Source: Alphaproteobacteria bacterium (lineage in GTDB: Bacteria > Pseudomonadota > Alphaproteobacteria > Sphingomonadales > Sphingomonadaceae). Taken from it: a DNA stretch of 5,701 bases. The DNA lies in contig JAQGLD010000047.1 of the NCBI GenBank assembly GCA_028293055.1, positions 1 through 5,701 of the forward strand, written 5' to 3'. Made by a program: the position numbers and the translations under genes. The notes under the pieces are model-generated. The model saw only the letters and a list, made by a program, of their open reading frames with translations. It ran no database searches and was not told where the DNA came from. Shown here piece after piece: positions 1 through 5,701 of the stretch. Position 1 is the first letter of the stretch, and every line of letters begins with the position of its first letter.

Positions 1-975
1 CTGGTTGGCGACGAAGCCGACGCTGCGGCCCTCGATCCGGCCGAAGCCGGTGATGATGTTCGCCGCGTGGGCCGGCTGGACCTCGAAAAAGTCGCCTTCG
101 TCGACCGTCTTTCGGATCAGCTCGTGCATGTCGTAGGGGCGGGACGCACTGTCCGGGATCAAGGTGTCGAGGCTGTCCTCGATCCGGTCCCATGGATCCG
201 GGCAAGGGCGCTCCGGCAGATCGTGGCGGTTCGACAGCGGCAGGAAGTCGAAGAAGTCTCGGGTGGCGAGAAGCGCCTCGATATCGTTCTCGAAGGCGAC
301 GTCGGCGACTCCCGACTTGGTCGTGTGGGTGATCGCGCCGCCCAATTCCTCCTGGGTGACCACCTCGTTGGTCACGGTCTTGACCACGTCGGGCCCGGTG
401 ACGAACATGTAGCTCGAATCCTTCACCATGAAGATGAAGTCGGTCATCGCCGGCGAATAGACTGCGCCGCCGGCGCAGGGGCCCATGATCAGGCTGATCT
501 GCGGAATGACTCCCGAGGCGAGCACGTTGCGCTGGAAAACCTCGGCATAGCCGGCGAGGCTGGCGACTCCCTCCTGGATTCGGGCGCCGCCGCTGTCGTT
601 GAGGCCGATCACGGGAGCGCCGACCTTCATCGCCATGTCCATGACCTTGCAGATCTTCTGGGCGTGGCGCTCGGACAGCGAGCCCCCGAACACGGTGAAG
701 TCCTGGGCGAAAACGAAGACGAGGCGGCCGTTGATCGTGCCCGACCCGGTGACGACGCCGTCGCCGGGGAATTTCTGGGTCTCCATTCCGAAGTCCGAGC
801 AATTATGCTCGACGAACATGTCATATTCCTCGAAGCTGCCATGATCGAGCAGGACGCAGATTCGCTCGCGCGCGGTCAGCCGCCCCTTCTTGTGCTGGGC
901 CTCGATCCTCGCTTCGCCGCCGCCCTGCTGCGCCTGCCGTCGCCTTGCCTCGAGTTCCTCGATAGTAGGGGCCAT
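1..975 (-). CDS. pccB: Acyl-CoA (propionyl-CoA) carboxylase beta subunit, 3' end cut by window edge
   Basis: This is the carboxyltransferase subunit of a biotin-dependent acyl-CoA carboxylase. It moves the carboxyl group from carboxybiotin on the alpha subunit to an acyl-CoA, most likely propionyl-CoA to methylmalonyl-CoA, in the cytoplasm. I translated it by hand from ATG at 975: 325 codons stay open to base 1, against about 510 residues in the family, so roughly the last third (including the C-lobe residues that set acyl-chain preference) is outside the window. Visible motifs are [11 protein letters not shown] (29-39), [17 protein letters not shown] (89-105), the acyl-CoA-side oxyanion region [11 protein letters not shown] (126-136), [13 protein letters not shown] (164-176), FVTGPDVVK (191-199) and the start of the C lobe with [10 protein letters not shown] (308-317). 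The start is supported by [12 protein letters not shown], typical of the family, and an AGAGG element just upstream. The propionyl assignment over methylcrotonyl or acetyl is from overall resemblance; the alpha subunit gene is not in view. Confidence 0.93.
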   Translation of the reverse strand, partial: MAPTIEELEARRRQAQQGGGEARIEAQHKKGRLTARERICVLLDHGSFEEYDMFVEHNCSDFGMETQKFPGDGVVTGSGTINGRLVFVFAQDFTVFGGSLSERHAQKICKVMDMAMKVGAPVIGLNDSGGARIQEGVASLAGYAEVFQRNVLASGVIPQISLIMGPCAGGAVYSPAMTDFIFMVKDSSYMFVTGPDVVKTVTNEVVTQEELGGAITHTTKSGVADVAFENDIEALLATRDFFDFLPLSNRHDLPERPCPDPWDRIEDSLDTLIPDSASRPYDMHELIRKTVDEGDFFEVQPAHAANIITGFGRIEGRSVGFVANQ

Positions 976-978
976 ATG

Positions 979-992
979 CCTCTTTCACTCCC
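979..992 (-). promoter_or_regulatory. Ribosome binding site region of pccB
   Basis: Two purine-rich stretches precede the ATG at 975 on the minus strand: AGAGG at 983-979, only 3 bases from the ATG, and GGGAG at 992-988, 12 bases from it. Neither spacing is ideal, but together they support the chosen start. Confidence 0.5.
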
Positions 993-1003
993 GGAGGGGT
1001 TCG

Positions 1004-1032
1004 TCCTTACGCACGCGGGGTAGGAGAGGCAA
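1004..1032 (-). promoter_or_regulatory. Possible sigma-70-type promoter for pccB
   Basis: On the minus strand TTGCCT (1032-1027) and TAAGGA (1009-1004) are separated by 17 bases, resembling an alphaproteobacterial -35/-10 pair. Transcription would begin roughly 20 bases before the pccB ATG. The -10 match is poor, so this is tentative. It lies in the 85-base gap after the crotonase gene, the one place here with room for an internal promoter before pccB. Confidence 0.25.
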
Positions 1033-1060
1033 ATCCCCGGCAAAGGGTCATCGCTCCCAC

Positions 1061-1840
1061 CTATCTGCCGGCGAAGCTCGGCGGTCTCTTCTCGAGGAAG
1101 GCTGCGACTGCTGCCTTGAAATCGTCGGTCCATCCCGCCTCGCGCTGGCCGATCCGCTCGGCCGCCAGGGCCTGGACGAGATCGACGCTCTGCGATTCCC
1201 GGGCAAGCTTGCGGATCAGGCCCAACGCGACGGTCGGGCCCTGGGCGAGACGGGTCGCCAAAGCCACGGATTCCAAGGCGAGATGCTCGTCCTCGACGAC
1301 TCGCGAGATAAGTCCCCACGCGGCAGCCTGCTCGGCGCCGATGCGCTCGCCGAGCATCATCATCTCGATCGCTCGTGCCCGGCCGACCAGCCGCGGCAGC
1401 AGCCAGGTCGCCCCGGCGTCGGGGATCAGGCCGATATTGACGAAGGCCTGGAGGAAATAGGCCGAGCGCCCCGCAATGACGAAGTCGGCGCAGAGCGCGA
1501 TCGAGCAGCCGGCGCCGGCTGCCGGACCGTTGACCGCGGCGACGACCGGGATCGGCAGCTCGAACAAGGCAAGGACGAGGGGATTGAAATGCTTCTCGAG
1601 CGCTTCGCCGGCATCCTCCGGAAGCCCGCCGCCGGTCAGCAGGTCGGCGCCGCTCGAAAAGCCGCGCCCTTCGCCCGTGATCAGCAGGCAGCGCGCACCC
1701 CGGCCGACCGCGCCTTCGACTGCGTCGCGCATCTCGTCGAGGGTGGCGGCGGACAAAGCGTTGAGCCGCTCCGGGCGGTCGAGGGTCAGGGTCATCACCC
1801 CGGCGGGGCTGAGCTCGACCCGGATATGCTTGTATTCCAT
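1061..1840 (-). CDS. Crotonase-fold acyl-CoA hydratase/isomerase, PaaG-like
   Basis: This 259-residue protein has the normal length of the enoyl-CoA hydratase/isomerase (crotonase) superfamily, cytoplasmic enzymes that stabilise an acyl-CoA enolate in an oxyanion hole. The hole is formed by GFSSGADL (60-67) and NGPAAGAGCSIA (104-115). The positions of the two catalytic glutamates of rat mitochondrial hydratase (Glu144, Glu164) are Ser113 and Phe133 here by my hand alignment, while NIGLIPDAGATWLLPR (135-150) places Asp141 where PaaG-type isomerases carry a catalytic aspartate. That favours a double-bond or epoxide/oxepin-type isomerase, or a specialised hydratase, over a classical beta-oxidation hydratase; the substrate cannot be read. 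The C-terminal half has the usual MMLGERIGAEQAAAWGL (161-177) and ends FLEKRPPSFAGR. The start MEYKHIRVE is family-typical, although no clear Shine-Dalgarno sequence precedes it. It lies 59 bases after corC and 85 before pccB, same strand, suggesting acyl-CoA catabolism with the carboxylase. Confidence 0.92.
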   Translation of the reverse strand: MEYKHIRVELSPAGVMTLTLDRPERLNALSAATLDEMRDAVEGAVGRGARCLLITGEGRGFSSGADLLTGGGLPEDAGEALEKHFNPLVLALFELPIPVVAAVNGPAAGAGCSIALCADFVIAGRSAYFLQAFVNIGLIPDAGATWLLPRLVGRARAIEMMMLGERIGAEQAAAWGLISRVVEDEHLALESVALATRLAQGPTVALGLIRKLARESQSVDLVQALAAERIGQREAGWTDDFKAAVAAFLEKRPPSFAGR

Positions 1841-1858
1841 GGCCGTCGTCTAGCAGTA

Positions 1859-1886
1859 GCGCGGGCCCGCGTCACCGGCCGGCGCC
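1859..1886. repeat. Cluster of GC palindromes between corC and the crotonase gene
   Basis: The 59-base gap holds CGCGGGCCCGCG (1860-1871), a perfect 12-base palindrome, then CCGGCCGG (1875-1882) and GGCGCC (1881-1886). In RNA the first could only form a 4-bp stem with a GGCC loop, and no T-run follows on either strand, so it is not a convincing intrinsic terminator. It could be a pause site, a symmetric operator, or simply chance in GC-rich DNA. Confidence 0.35.
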
Positions 1887-1899
1887 CCCGACCGCCGCC

Positions 1900-2796
1900 T
1901 CAATCGCCTTCCGCTTTGCCCTCGGGCGCGTGCAGCCGAAGGCGCGAGACCCGACGCGTATCGCCGTCCGTGACTTCGAGCCGCCAGCCGCTCGGATGCT
2001 CGATGATCTCGCCGGGCTGGGGGACATGGCCGGCGAGCACGGTGGCGAGGCCGCCGAGCGTGTCGACATCCTCCTCGACGATGCCGAGCCGCGCGTCGAT
2101 CGTCTCGGCGACATCCTCGAGCTCGGCGCGAGCATCTGCGTCCCAGATTCCGTCCTCGATCGGGATCAGCATGCCCGGCGCCTGCTCGTCATGCTCGTCC
2201 TCGATATCGCCGACGATCTCCTCGACGACATCCTCAATCGTGACCAGGCCGTCGGTGCCGCCGAATTCGTCGACGACGATGGCGAGATGGACTCGCTCGG
2301 CCCGCATCCGCGCCAAAAGATCGAGGACGCCCATCGATTCCGGCACGAACAAGGGTGTGCGAAGCAGCTCCTTGATGTCCTCGGGCGGCTCGGCCTCCGA
2401 CACCTCGACGGTGAATACGTCCTTCACATGGACCATTCCGATCACCGTATCGAGCTCGCCCTCATAGACTGGAAGGCGGCTGTGACCGGCCTCGGCGAAG
2501 GCTGCGACCAGGGCCCGGAAGCTGATCGTGCTCGGCACCGCGATGATGTCCGAGCGCGGCACCGCAATGTCCGCGACATTGCTTTCGCCGAAGTGGAGCA
2601 GGTTGCGAAGCATCTGGCGCTCGACCGGAGTGAGGTCGCCGACCGCCGGAGGCTCGCCCTCATGGCTCTCGATCGCTTCCTCGATTTCGGCGCGCAAGGT
2701 GGCTTCATTGTCGTTGCCGAACAGGAAGGTGCGCAGCCCGCCCCAGAAGCTCTGTGCCGCCTGCTCCCCGCTGTCGCTGCTCTGGTCGTCAGCCAT
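1900..2796 (-). CDS. corC: CorC/HlyC-family protein: CBS pair plus CorC_HlyC domain
   Basis: This 298-residue soluble protein is the ybeX/corC (tlyC-like 'hemolysin') member of the YbeY cluster. Members have been linked to magnesium/cobalt efflux with CorA and, for E. coli YbeX, to ribosome metabolism and Mg homeostasis; the exact role here is inferred. Order of parts: a polar N-terminal tail; an acidic helix (about 33-48); a segment with LTPVERQMLRNLL (55-67); CBS1 (about 74-130) with IAVPRSDIIAV (77-87), GHSRLPVY (104-111) and GMVHVKDVF (120-128); CBS2 (about 145-200) with VVDEFGGTDGLVTIEDV (174-190); and a C-terminal CorC_HlyC domain (about 208-290) that includes TLGGLATVLAGHVPQPGE (246-263). 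There is no DUF21 membrane domain, so this is the short cytoplasmic form, with the usual family length. Its ATG lies inside the end of ybeY (8-base overlap), pointing to translational coupling. The acidic content around 185-205 is family-typical. Confidence 0.93.
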   Translation of the reverse strand: MADDQSSDSGEQAAQSFWGGLRTFLFGNDNEATLRAEIEEAIESHEGEPPAVGDLTPVERQMLRNLLHFGESNVADIAVPRSDIIAVPSTISFRALVAAFAEAGHSRLPVYEGELDTVIGMVHVKDVFTVEVSEAEPPEDIKELLRTPLFVPESMGVLDLLARMRAERVHLAIVVDEFGGTDGLVTIEDVVEEIVGDIEDEHDEQAPGMLIPIEDGIWDADARAELEDVAETIDARLGIVEEDVDTLGGLATVLAGHVPQPGEIIEHPSGWRLEVTDGDTRRVSRLRLHAPEGKAEGD

Positions 2797-3313
2797 GGCC
2801 GGATTCGATCTCCGTCAGGTAGGGATCGGCGATACCCAACGAGGCCAGAGCGGCGCGCTCGACCGATTCCATCGCTTCAGCCTCCGCATCGCCCTCCTCA
2901 TGATCATAGCCGAGCAGATGCAGCGTGCCGTGGACGAGGAGATGCGAGGCATGGTCGATCATTGCGACCGGCTTTTCGCCGGCCTCGCGGGCGCAGGTTT
3001 CCCTCGCCAGGACGATGTCGCCGAGCAAGGCGACGCCTTCGCCGCCCGCAGCGATCGCGCCGAGCAGGGGCGGCTCGATCATCGGGAATGAGAGGACGTT
3101 GGTTGGCTTGTCCTTGCCGCGCCACTCCGCGTTGAGCGCCCTGACCTCGGAATCGTCGGTGAAGCGGACCGAAAGCTTGACATCCACCGGGCTGTCGATC
3201 AGCCCGGGCAGGTTGCTGGCGGCGATCGCGGCCCGCACCGCCCGTTCGGCGAGCGCGGTCCAGTCGGTGCTACTGTCCCAGTCGTCCGATTGGTCGGCTT
3301 CCACCAGGATCAT
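2789..3313 (-). CDS. ybeY: Endoribonuclease YbeY (rRNA maturation factor)
   Basis: YbeY is a zinc-dependent single-strand endoribonuclease needed for 16S rRNA 3' end maturation and, with RNase R, for removal of defective 70S ribosomes. The signature HGTLHLLGYDH (128-138) supplies the three metal-binding histidines, His128, His132 and His138, in the HxxxHxxxxxH pattern. WRGKDKPTNVLSFP (64-77) is the second family block and carries the conserved Arg65. LLGDIVLARETCAREA (96-111) matches the strand-helix before the active site. At 174 residues it is slightly longer than the E. coli protein, with extra sequence at both ends as in other alphaproteobacteria. Its ATG shares ATGA with the phoH stop, and a GAAGG ribosome-binding element lies 9 bases upstream, inside phoH. 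No key residue is missing. Confidence 0.97.
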   Translation of the reverse strand: MILVEADQSDDWDSSTDWTALAERAVRAAIAASNLPGLIDSPVDVKLSVRFTDDSEVRALNAEWRGKDKPTNVLSFPMIEPPLLGAIAAGGEGVALLGDIVLARETCAREAGEKPVAMIDHASHLLVHGTLHLLGYDHEEGDAEAEAMESVERAALASLGIADPYLTEIESGHG

Positions 3314-4305
3314 TCGCCCGGCCCTTCATAGGCTTCGACGATCCGGCCGACGAGCGGATGGCGAACCACGTCGGCAACTCCGAAGCGGATGGTGGCGATG
3401 CGGGGGATTCCCTCGAGCTTCGAGACCGCGTCGGCGAGGCCCGACTTGCCCGGCTCGGGCAGGTCGACCTGCTTGGGATCGCCGCAGACCACCATCCGGC
3501 TGCGCATTCCGAAGCGGGTGAGAAACATCTTCATCTGTGCCGGAGTCGTGTTCTGAGCCTCGTCGAGGATGACGAAGGCGTCGCCCAGGGTCCGGCCGCG
3601 CATGAAGGCGAGCGGAGCGATCTCGATCTCGCCGCTGGCGATCCGCCGCTCGACCTGCTCGGTCGGCAGCATGTCGTAGAGCGCGTCGTAAAGCGGACGA
3701 AGGTACGGATCGACCTTCTCCTTCATGTCGCCGGGAAGGAAGCCGAGCCGTTCGCCTGCCTCGACCGCGGGACGCGACAGGATCAGCCGGTCGACGCTTC
3801 CTCCGATCAGCTGCTGCACGGCCTGGGCGACGGCGAGATAGGTCTTTCCGGTTCCCGCCGGCCCGAGCGCGAAGATCATGTCGTCGCGGGCCAGCGCTTC
3901 CATATAGCTGACTTGGGTCTTTGAGCGCGGGACGATCGTCTTCTTGCGGGTCCGAATCATAACCTTGGGCGGCTCGACCACGTCCGGAGTCAGGATTCCG
4001 TCGAGCGACGGCTGGCCCGACATCGAGATGATCGCATTGACCGTCTCGGCGTCGATGTCATGGCCCTCGTCGAGCCGGTTGTAGAGGCCGATCAGCACCT
4101 CGCGGGCGCGCGCTGCATCCTGGGGATCGCCCTCGATCTGCACCCTGTTGCCGCGCGCGGCAATATAGACTCCGAGCCGATCCTCGATCGCGACCAGATT
4201 GCGGTCGAACTCGCCGAACAAGGGCCCGAGCAGATGCGGCTGCTCGAACTCGACCTCGACCCGGGCGCGCGGGCCGGCCGGCGTTTCCGCTTTCTTCTGG
4301 GCCAT
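3310..4305 (-). CDS. phoH: PhoH-family ATPase (YbeZ)
   Basis: This 331-residue cytoplasmic P-loop ATPase is the YbeZ/PhoH protein that sits beside YbeY in most bacteria; it is thought to be an RNA-linked NTPase or helicase-like partner of YbeY, but its reaction is not firmly defined. After a small N-terminal RNA-binding-like region (about 15-90, with FGEFDRNLVAIEDRLGVYI at 30-48), the PhoH domain shows ALGPAGTGKTYLA (146-158, Walker A), SRPAVEAGERLGFLPGD (177-193), VILDEAQNTTPAQMKMFLTR (245-264, Walker B plus sensor region), VVCGDPKQVDLP (272-283) and VRHPLVGRIVEAYE (314-327). All core residues are present and the length is normal. The ATG shares one base with the miaB stop (TGATG) and ybeY starts on its stop codon, so expression is coupled on both sides. 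E. coli orthologues in this cluster are heat-shock genes; I see no heat-shock promoter here. Confidence 0.96.
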   Translation of the reverse strand: MAQKKAETPAGPRARVEVEFEQPHLLGPLFGEFDRNLVAIEDRLGVYIAARGNRVQIEGDPQDAARAREVLIGLYNRLDEGHDIDAETVNAIISMSGQPSLDGILTPDVVEPPKVMIRTRKKTIVPRSKTQVSYMEALARDDMIFALGPAGTGKTYLAVAQAVQQLIGGSVDRLILSRPAVEAGERLGFLPGDMKEKVDPYLRPLYDALYDMLPTEQVERRIASGEIEIAPLAFMRGRTLGDAFVILDEAQNTTPAQMKMFLTRFGMRSRMVVCGDPKQVDLPEPGKSGLADAVSKLEGIPRIATIRFGVADVVRHPLVGRIVEAYEGPGE

Positions 4306-5663
4306 CAGGCAGCCACCGCGGCGGCAAAAGCGGGGATGACGGGAGATGCCAGGACGGCCACTCCCGCCAGGCTGTTCGGCCCCGCCGAGGCCAGATCGAC
4401 CTCGATCAGCGCTCCGATCGGCGCGTCGGTGTCAAGATGGACCGATTGCAGCCAGGGCGTGCGGCCGATCTTCTGGCCTTCTCTTTTTCCGGGGCGCTCG
4501 AGCAGCACTTCGGTGCGCCGCCCGACGGTGGCGCGGTTGAAGTCGAGCTGCTGGGCATTAAGCAGCGCCTGCAGCCTCTGCAGTCGTTCGTCCATCACTT
4601 GAGCTGGCACCTGATCTTCCATCAATGCGGCGGGAGTCCCCGGCCGCGGGGAATATTTGAACGAGTAAGCCTGGGCGTAGTTCACCTTTTCCACGATTTT
4701 CAGGGTCTCTTCGAACTCGTCCTCGCTCTCGCCGGGGAATCCGACGATGAAATCGCCCGATATGGCGATATCGGGACGGGCTGCGCGCACCCGGTCGAGC
4801 AGATCGAGATAGTCGGGCACGCCGTGGCTGCGATTCATCGCTCTCAGCACGCGCTCGCTGCCCGACTGGACCGGCAGGTGGAGAAAGGGCATCAGCTTGC
4901 CTACCTCGGCATGGGCCCGGATCAGCCCCTCCTGCATGTCGTTGGGGTGGCTGGTCGTGTAGCGGATCCGCGCCAGCCCCGGCAAAAGGTCGAGCGCTCG
5001 GATCAGGCCGTCCAGCCCCTGGGTCCGGCCGGCTTCGTCTTCGCCCTGCCAGGCATTCACATTCTGGCCGAGTAGGACGATCTCGCGCGCGCCGCCGTCG
5101 ACCAGCGCTTTGGCTTCGTCGACGATCGCGCTCCAGGGTCGCGAGACCTCGGCGCCGCGCGTATAGGGTACGACGCAATAGGTGCAAAATTTGTCGCAGC
5201 CTTCCTGGACGGTCAGGAAAGCGCTTGCCCCCGAGCGCCGCCGGGCCGGCAAGGCTCCGAATTTCGAGCGGGTCGGCATGTCGGTATCGAGCGCCCGCTC
5301 GCCGCGTGCCGCCGCGCCGACCATGTCGGGCAGCCGGTGATAGGCCTGCGGACCGACGACGATGTCGACGCTTGGAGCCCGCCGCGGAATCTCGGCGCCC
5401 TCGGCCTGAGCGACGCAGCCTGCGACCGCGATCATCGGCCGGGTGCCGTCGTCTCGCCTCAGCCGGCCGATCTCCGAATAGACCCGGTCGACCGCCTTCT
5501 CGCGGATATGGCAGGTATTGAGCACGACCAGGTCGGCCTCGCCGCCCGCAACGGCGGCCATGCCCTCGGCTTCGAGCAGCTCGGCCATCCGCTCGCCGTC
5601 ATAGACGTTCATCTGGCAGCCGAAAGATTTGATCTGGAAGGTCTTCGGAACTTCGCTTTGCAT
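4305..5663 (-). CDS. miaB: tRNA-2-methylthio-N6-dimethylallyladenosine synthase MiaB
   Basis: MiaB is a radical-SAM methylthiotransferase with two iron-sulfur clusters that converts i6A37 to ms2i6A37 in tRNAs reading codons that start with U. Counting from ATG 5663 the protein has 452 residues, normal for the family. The N-terminal UPF0004 domain holds the three auxiliary-cluster cysteines: Cys16 in SFGCQMN, Cys51 in NTCHIRE and Cys83 in AGCVAQAEG. The radical-SAM motif [16 protein letters not shown] gives Cys156, Cys160 and Cys163. LLGQNVNAW (about 198-206), HLPVQSGS (262-269), [10 protein letters not shown] (304-313) and SPRPGTPA (338-345) follow, as in MiaB. The C-terminal TRAM domain (about 380-440) ends in an alanine-rich tail. 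I chose ATG 5663 (MQSEVPKTF) over an in-frame GTG at 5693, since the extra ten residues have no family look and an AGG lies six bases before the ATG. It is the first gene of the miaB-phoH-ybeY-corC run. Confidence 0.96.
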   Translation of the reverse strand: MQSEVPKTFQIKSFGCQMNVYDGERMAELLEAEGMAAVAGGEADLVVLNTCHIREKAVDRVYSEIGRLRRDDGTRPMIAVAGCVAQAEGAEIPRRAPSVDIVVGPQAYHRLPDMVGAAARGERALDTDMPTRSKFGALPARRRSGASAFLTVQEGCDKFCTYCVVPYTRGAEVSRPWSAIVDEAKALVDGGAREIVLLGQNVNAWQGEDEAGRTQGLDGLIRALDLLPGLARIRYTTSHPNDMQEGLIRAHAEVGKLMPFLHLPVQSGSERVLRAMNRSHGVPDYLDLLDRVRAARPDIAISGDFIVGFPGESEDEFEETLKIVEKVNYAQAYSFKYSPRPGTPAALMEDQVPAQVMDERLQRLQALLNAQQLDFNRATVGRRTEVLLERPGKREGQKIGRTPWLQSVHLDTDAPIGALIEVDLASAGPNSLAGVAVLASPVIPAFAAAVAA

Positions 5664-5701
5664 GGCGGGCCTATAGGCGATCCGCCATGGCACCGGAAGG
5701 G
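5664..5701 (-). other. miaB leader; possible end of an upstream gene
   Basis: These 38 bases precede miaB. They contain TATAGG (5675-5670), whose AGG is the likely ribosome-binding element, an in-frame GTG (5693-5691) that could be an alternative miaB start, and, in another frame, an open stretch from the window edge ending in TAG at 5673-5671. That stop could close an upstream gene 7 bases before miaB, but ten codons are too few to tell. No promoter is visible. Confidence 0.3.

Noticed and set aside
988..1000. Short inverted repeat around ctcccggagggg as a terminator of the crotonase gene
   Set aside because: The stem would be about 4 bp with almost no loop, there is no T-run, and it coincides with the purine-rich pccB leader.
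67..1023. 318-codon plus-strand frame opposite pccB
   Set aside because: The minus strand encodes a textbook carboxyltransferase across the same bases; the plus frame shows no recognisable domain.
2190..2300. Repetitive-looking ctcgacgac/tcctcgat runs
   Set aside because: They are the reverse complement of acidic codons in CBS2 of the CorC-like protein (Glu/Asp-rich segment), not a DNA repeat array.
890..3135. Very long plus-strand reading frames (525 codons at 890-2467 and 401 codons at 1930-3135) opposite the crotonase, corC and ybeY genes
   Set aside because: They lie antisense to clearly recognisable genes. Their products are rich in Arg, Ala, Asp and Ser with no family motif, as expected when GC-rich codon usage keeps stop codons rare on the other strand.
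3358..3924. 188-codon plus-strand frame opposite phoH
   Set aside because: It is the antisense shadow of the PhoH ATPase core, whose Walker motifs are intact on the minus strand.
5664..5693. Extended miaB start at GTG 5693 giving [10 protein letters not shown] before MQSEVPKTF
   Set aside because: GTG is less favoured, the extension has no family resemblance, and an AGG lies at suitable spacing before ATG 5663. It cannot be fully excluded, as the frame is open to the window edge.
1..5701. A novel mobile, defence or other undescribed system
   Set aside because: All long stretches are accounted for by six conserved housekeeping or metabolic genes on one strand; there are no direct-repeat arrays, terminal inverted repeats, transposase, integrase or tRNA-like sequences, and no abrupt change in base composition is visible by eye.

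Overview
The window is GC-rich bacterial chromosome carrying six genes, all on the minus strand. Read in transcription order (right to left) they are miaB, phoH (ybeZ), ybeY, a corC/hlyC-type CBS protein, a crotonase-fold acyl-CoA enzyme, and the first 325 codons of an acyl-CoA carboxylase beta subunit (pccB type), which runs off the left edge. The protein sequences and the miaB-phoH-ybeY-corC order fit an alphaproteobacterium. My best guess is the Sphingomonadales (Sphingomonas-like), an inference from remembered protein style and gene order that I could not confirm with a search.

Right half (about 5663 down to 1900): a tightly packed RNA-metabolism cluster. miaB and phoH share one base (TGATG), phoH and ybeY overlap by 4 bases (ATGA), and ybeY and corC overlap by 8 bases, so they are almost certainly co-transcribed and translationally coupled. 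MiaB methylthiolates tRNA position 37, YbeY is a metal-dependent endoribonuclease acting on rRNA and in ribosome quality control, PhoH is its usual ATPase partner, and the CorC-like protein is their usual neighbour. In many proteobacteria lnt follows corC; here it does not.

Left half (about 1840 down to 1): two acyl-CoA metabolism genes in the same direction, set off by a 59-base gap and then an 85-base gap. The crotonase-fold protein lacks both catalytic glutamates of classical enoyl-CoA hydratase and carries an aspartate where PaaG-type isomerases have theirs, so 'enoyl-CoA hydratase' would be a loose label. The carboxylase beta subunit has the two-lobed carboxyltransferase motifs of propionyl-CoA carboxylase and probably has its own promoter.

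I found no mobile element, CRISPR array, RNA gene, phage gene or defence system. The long plus-strand reading frames opposite these genes are composition artefacts. The window is mostly ordinary conserved chromosome. The points deserving a second look are the crotonase active site, the palindrome-rich gap between the two gene groups, and the break in the usual ybeX-lnt linkage.
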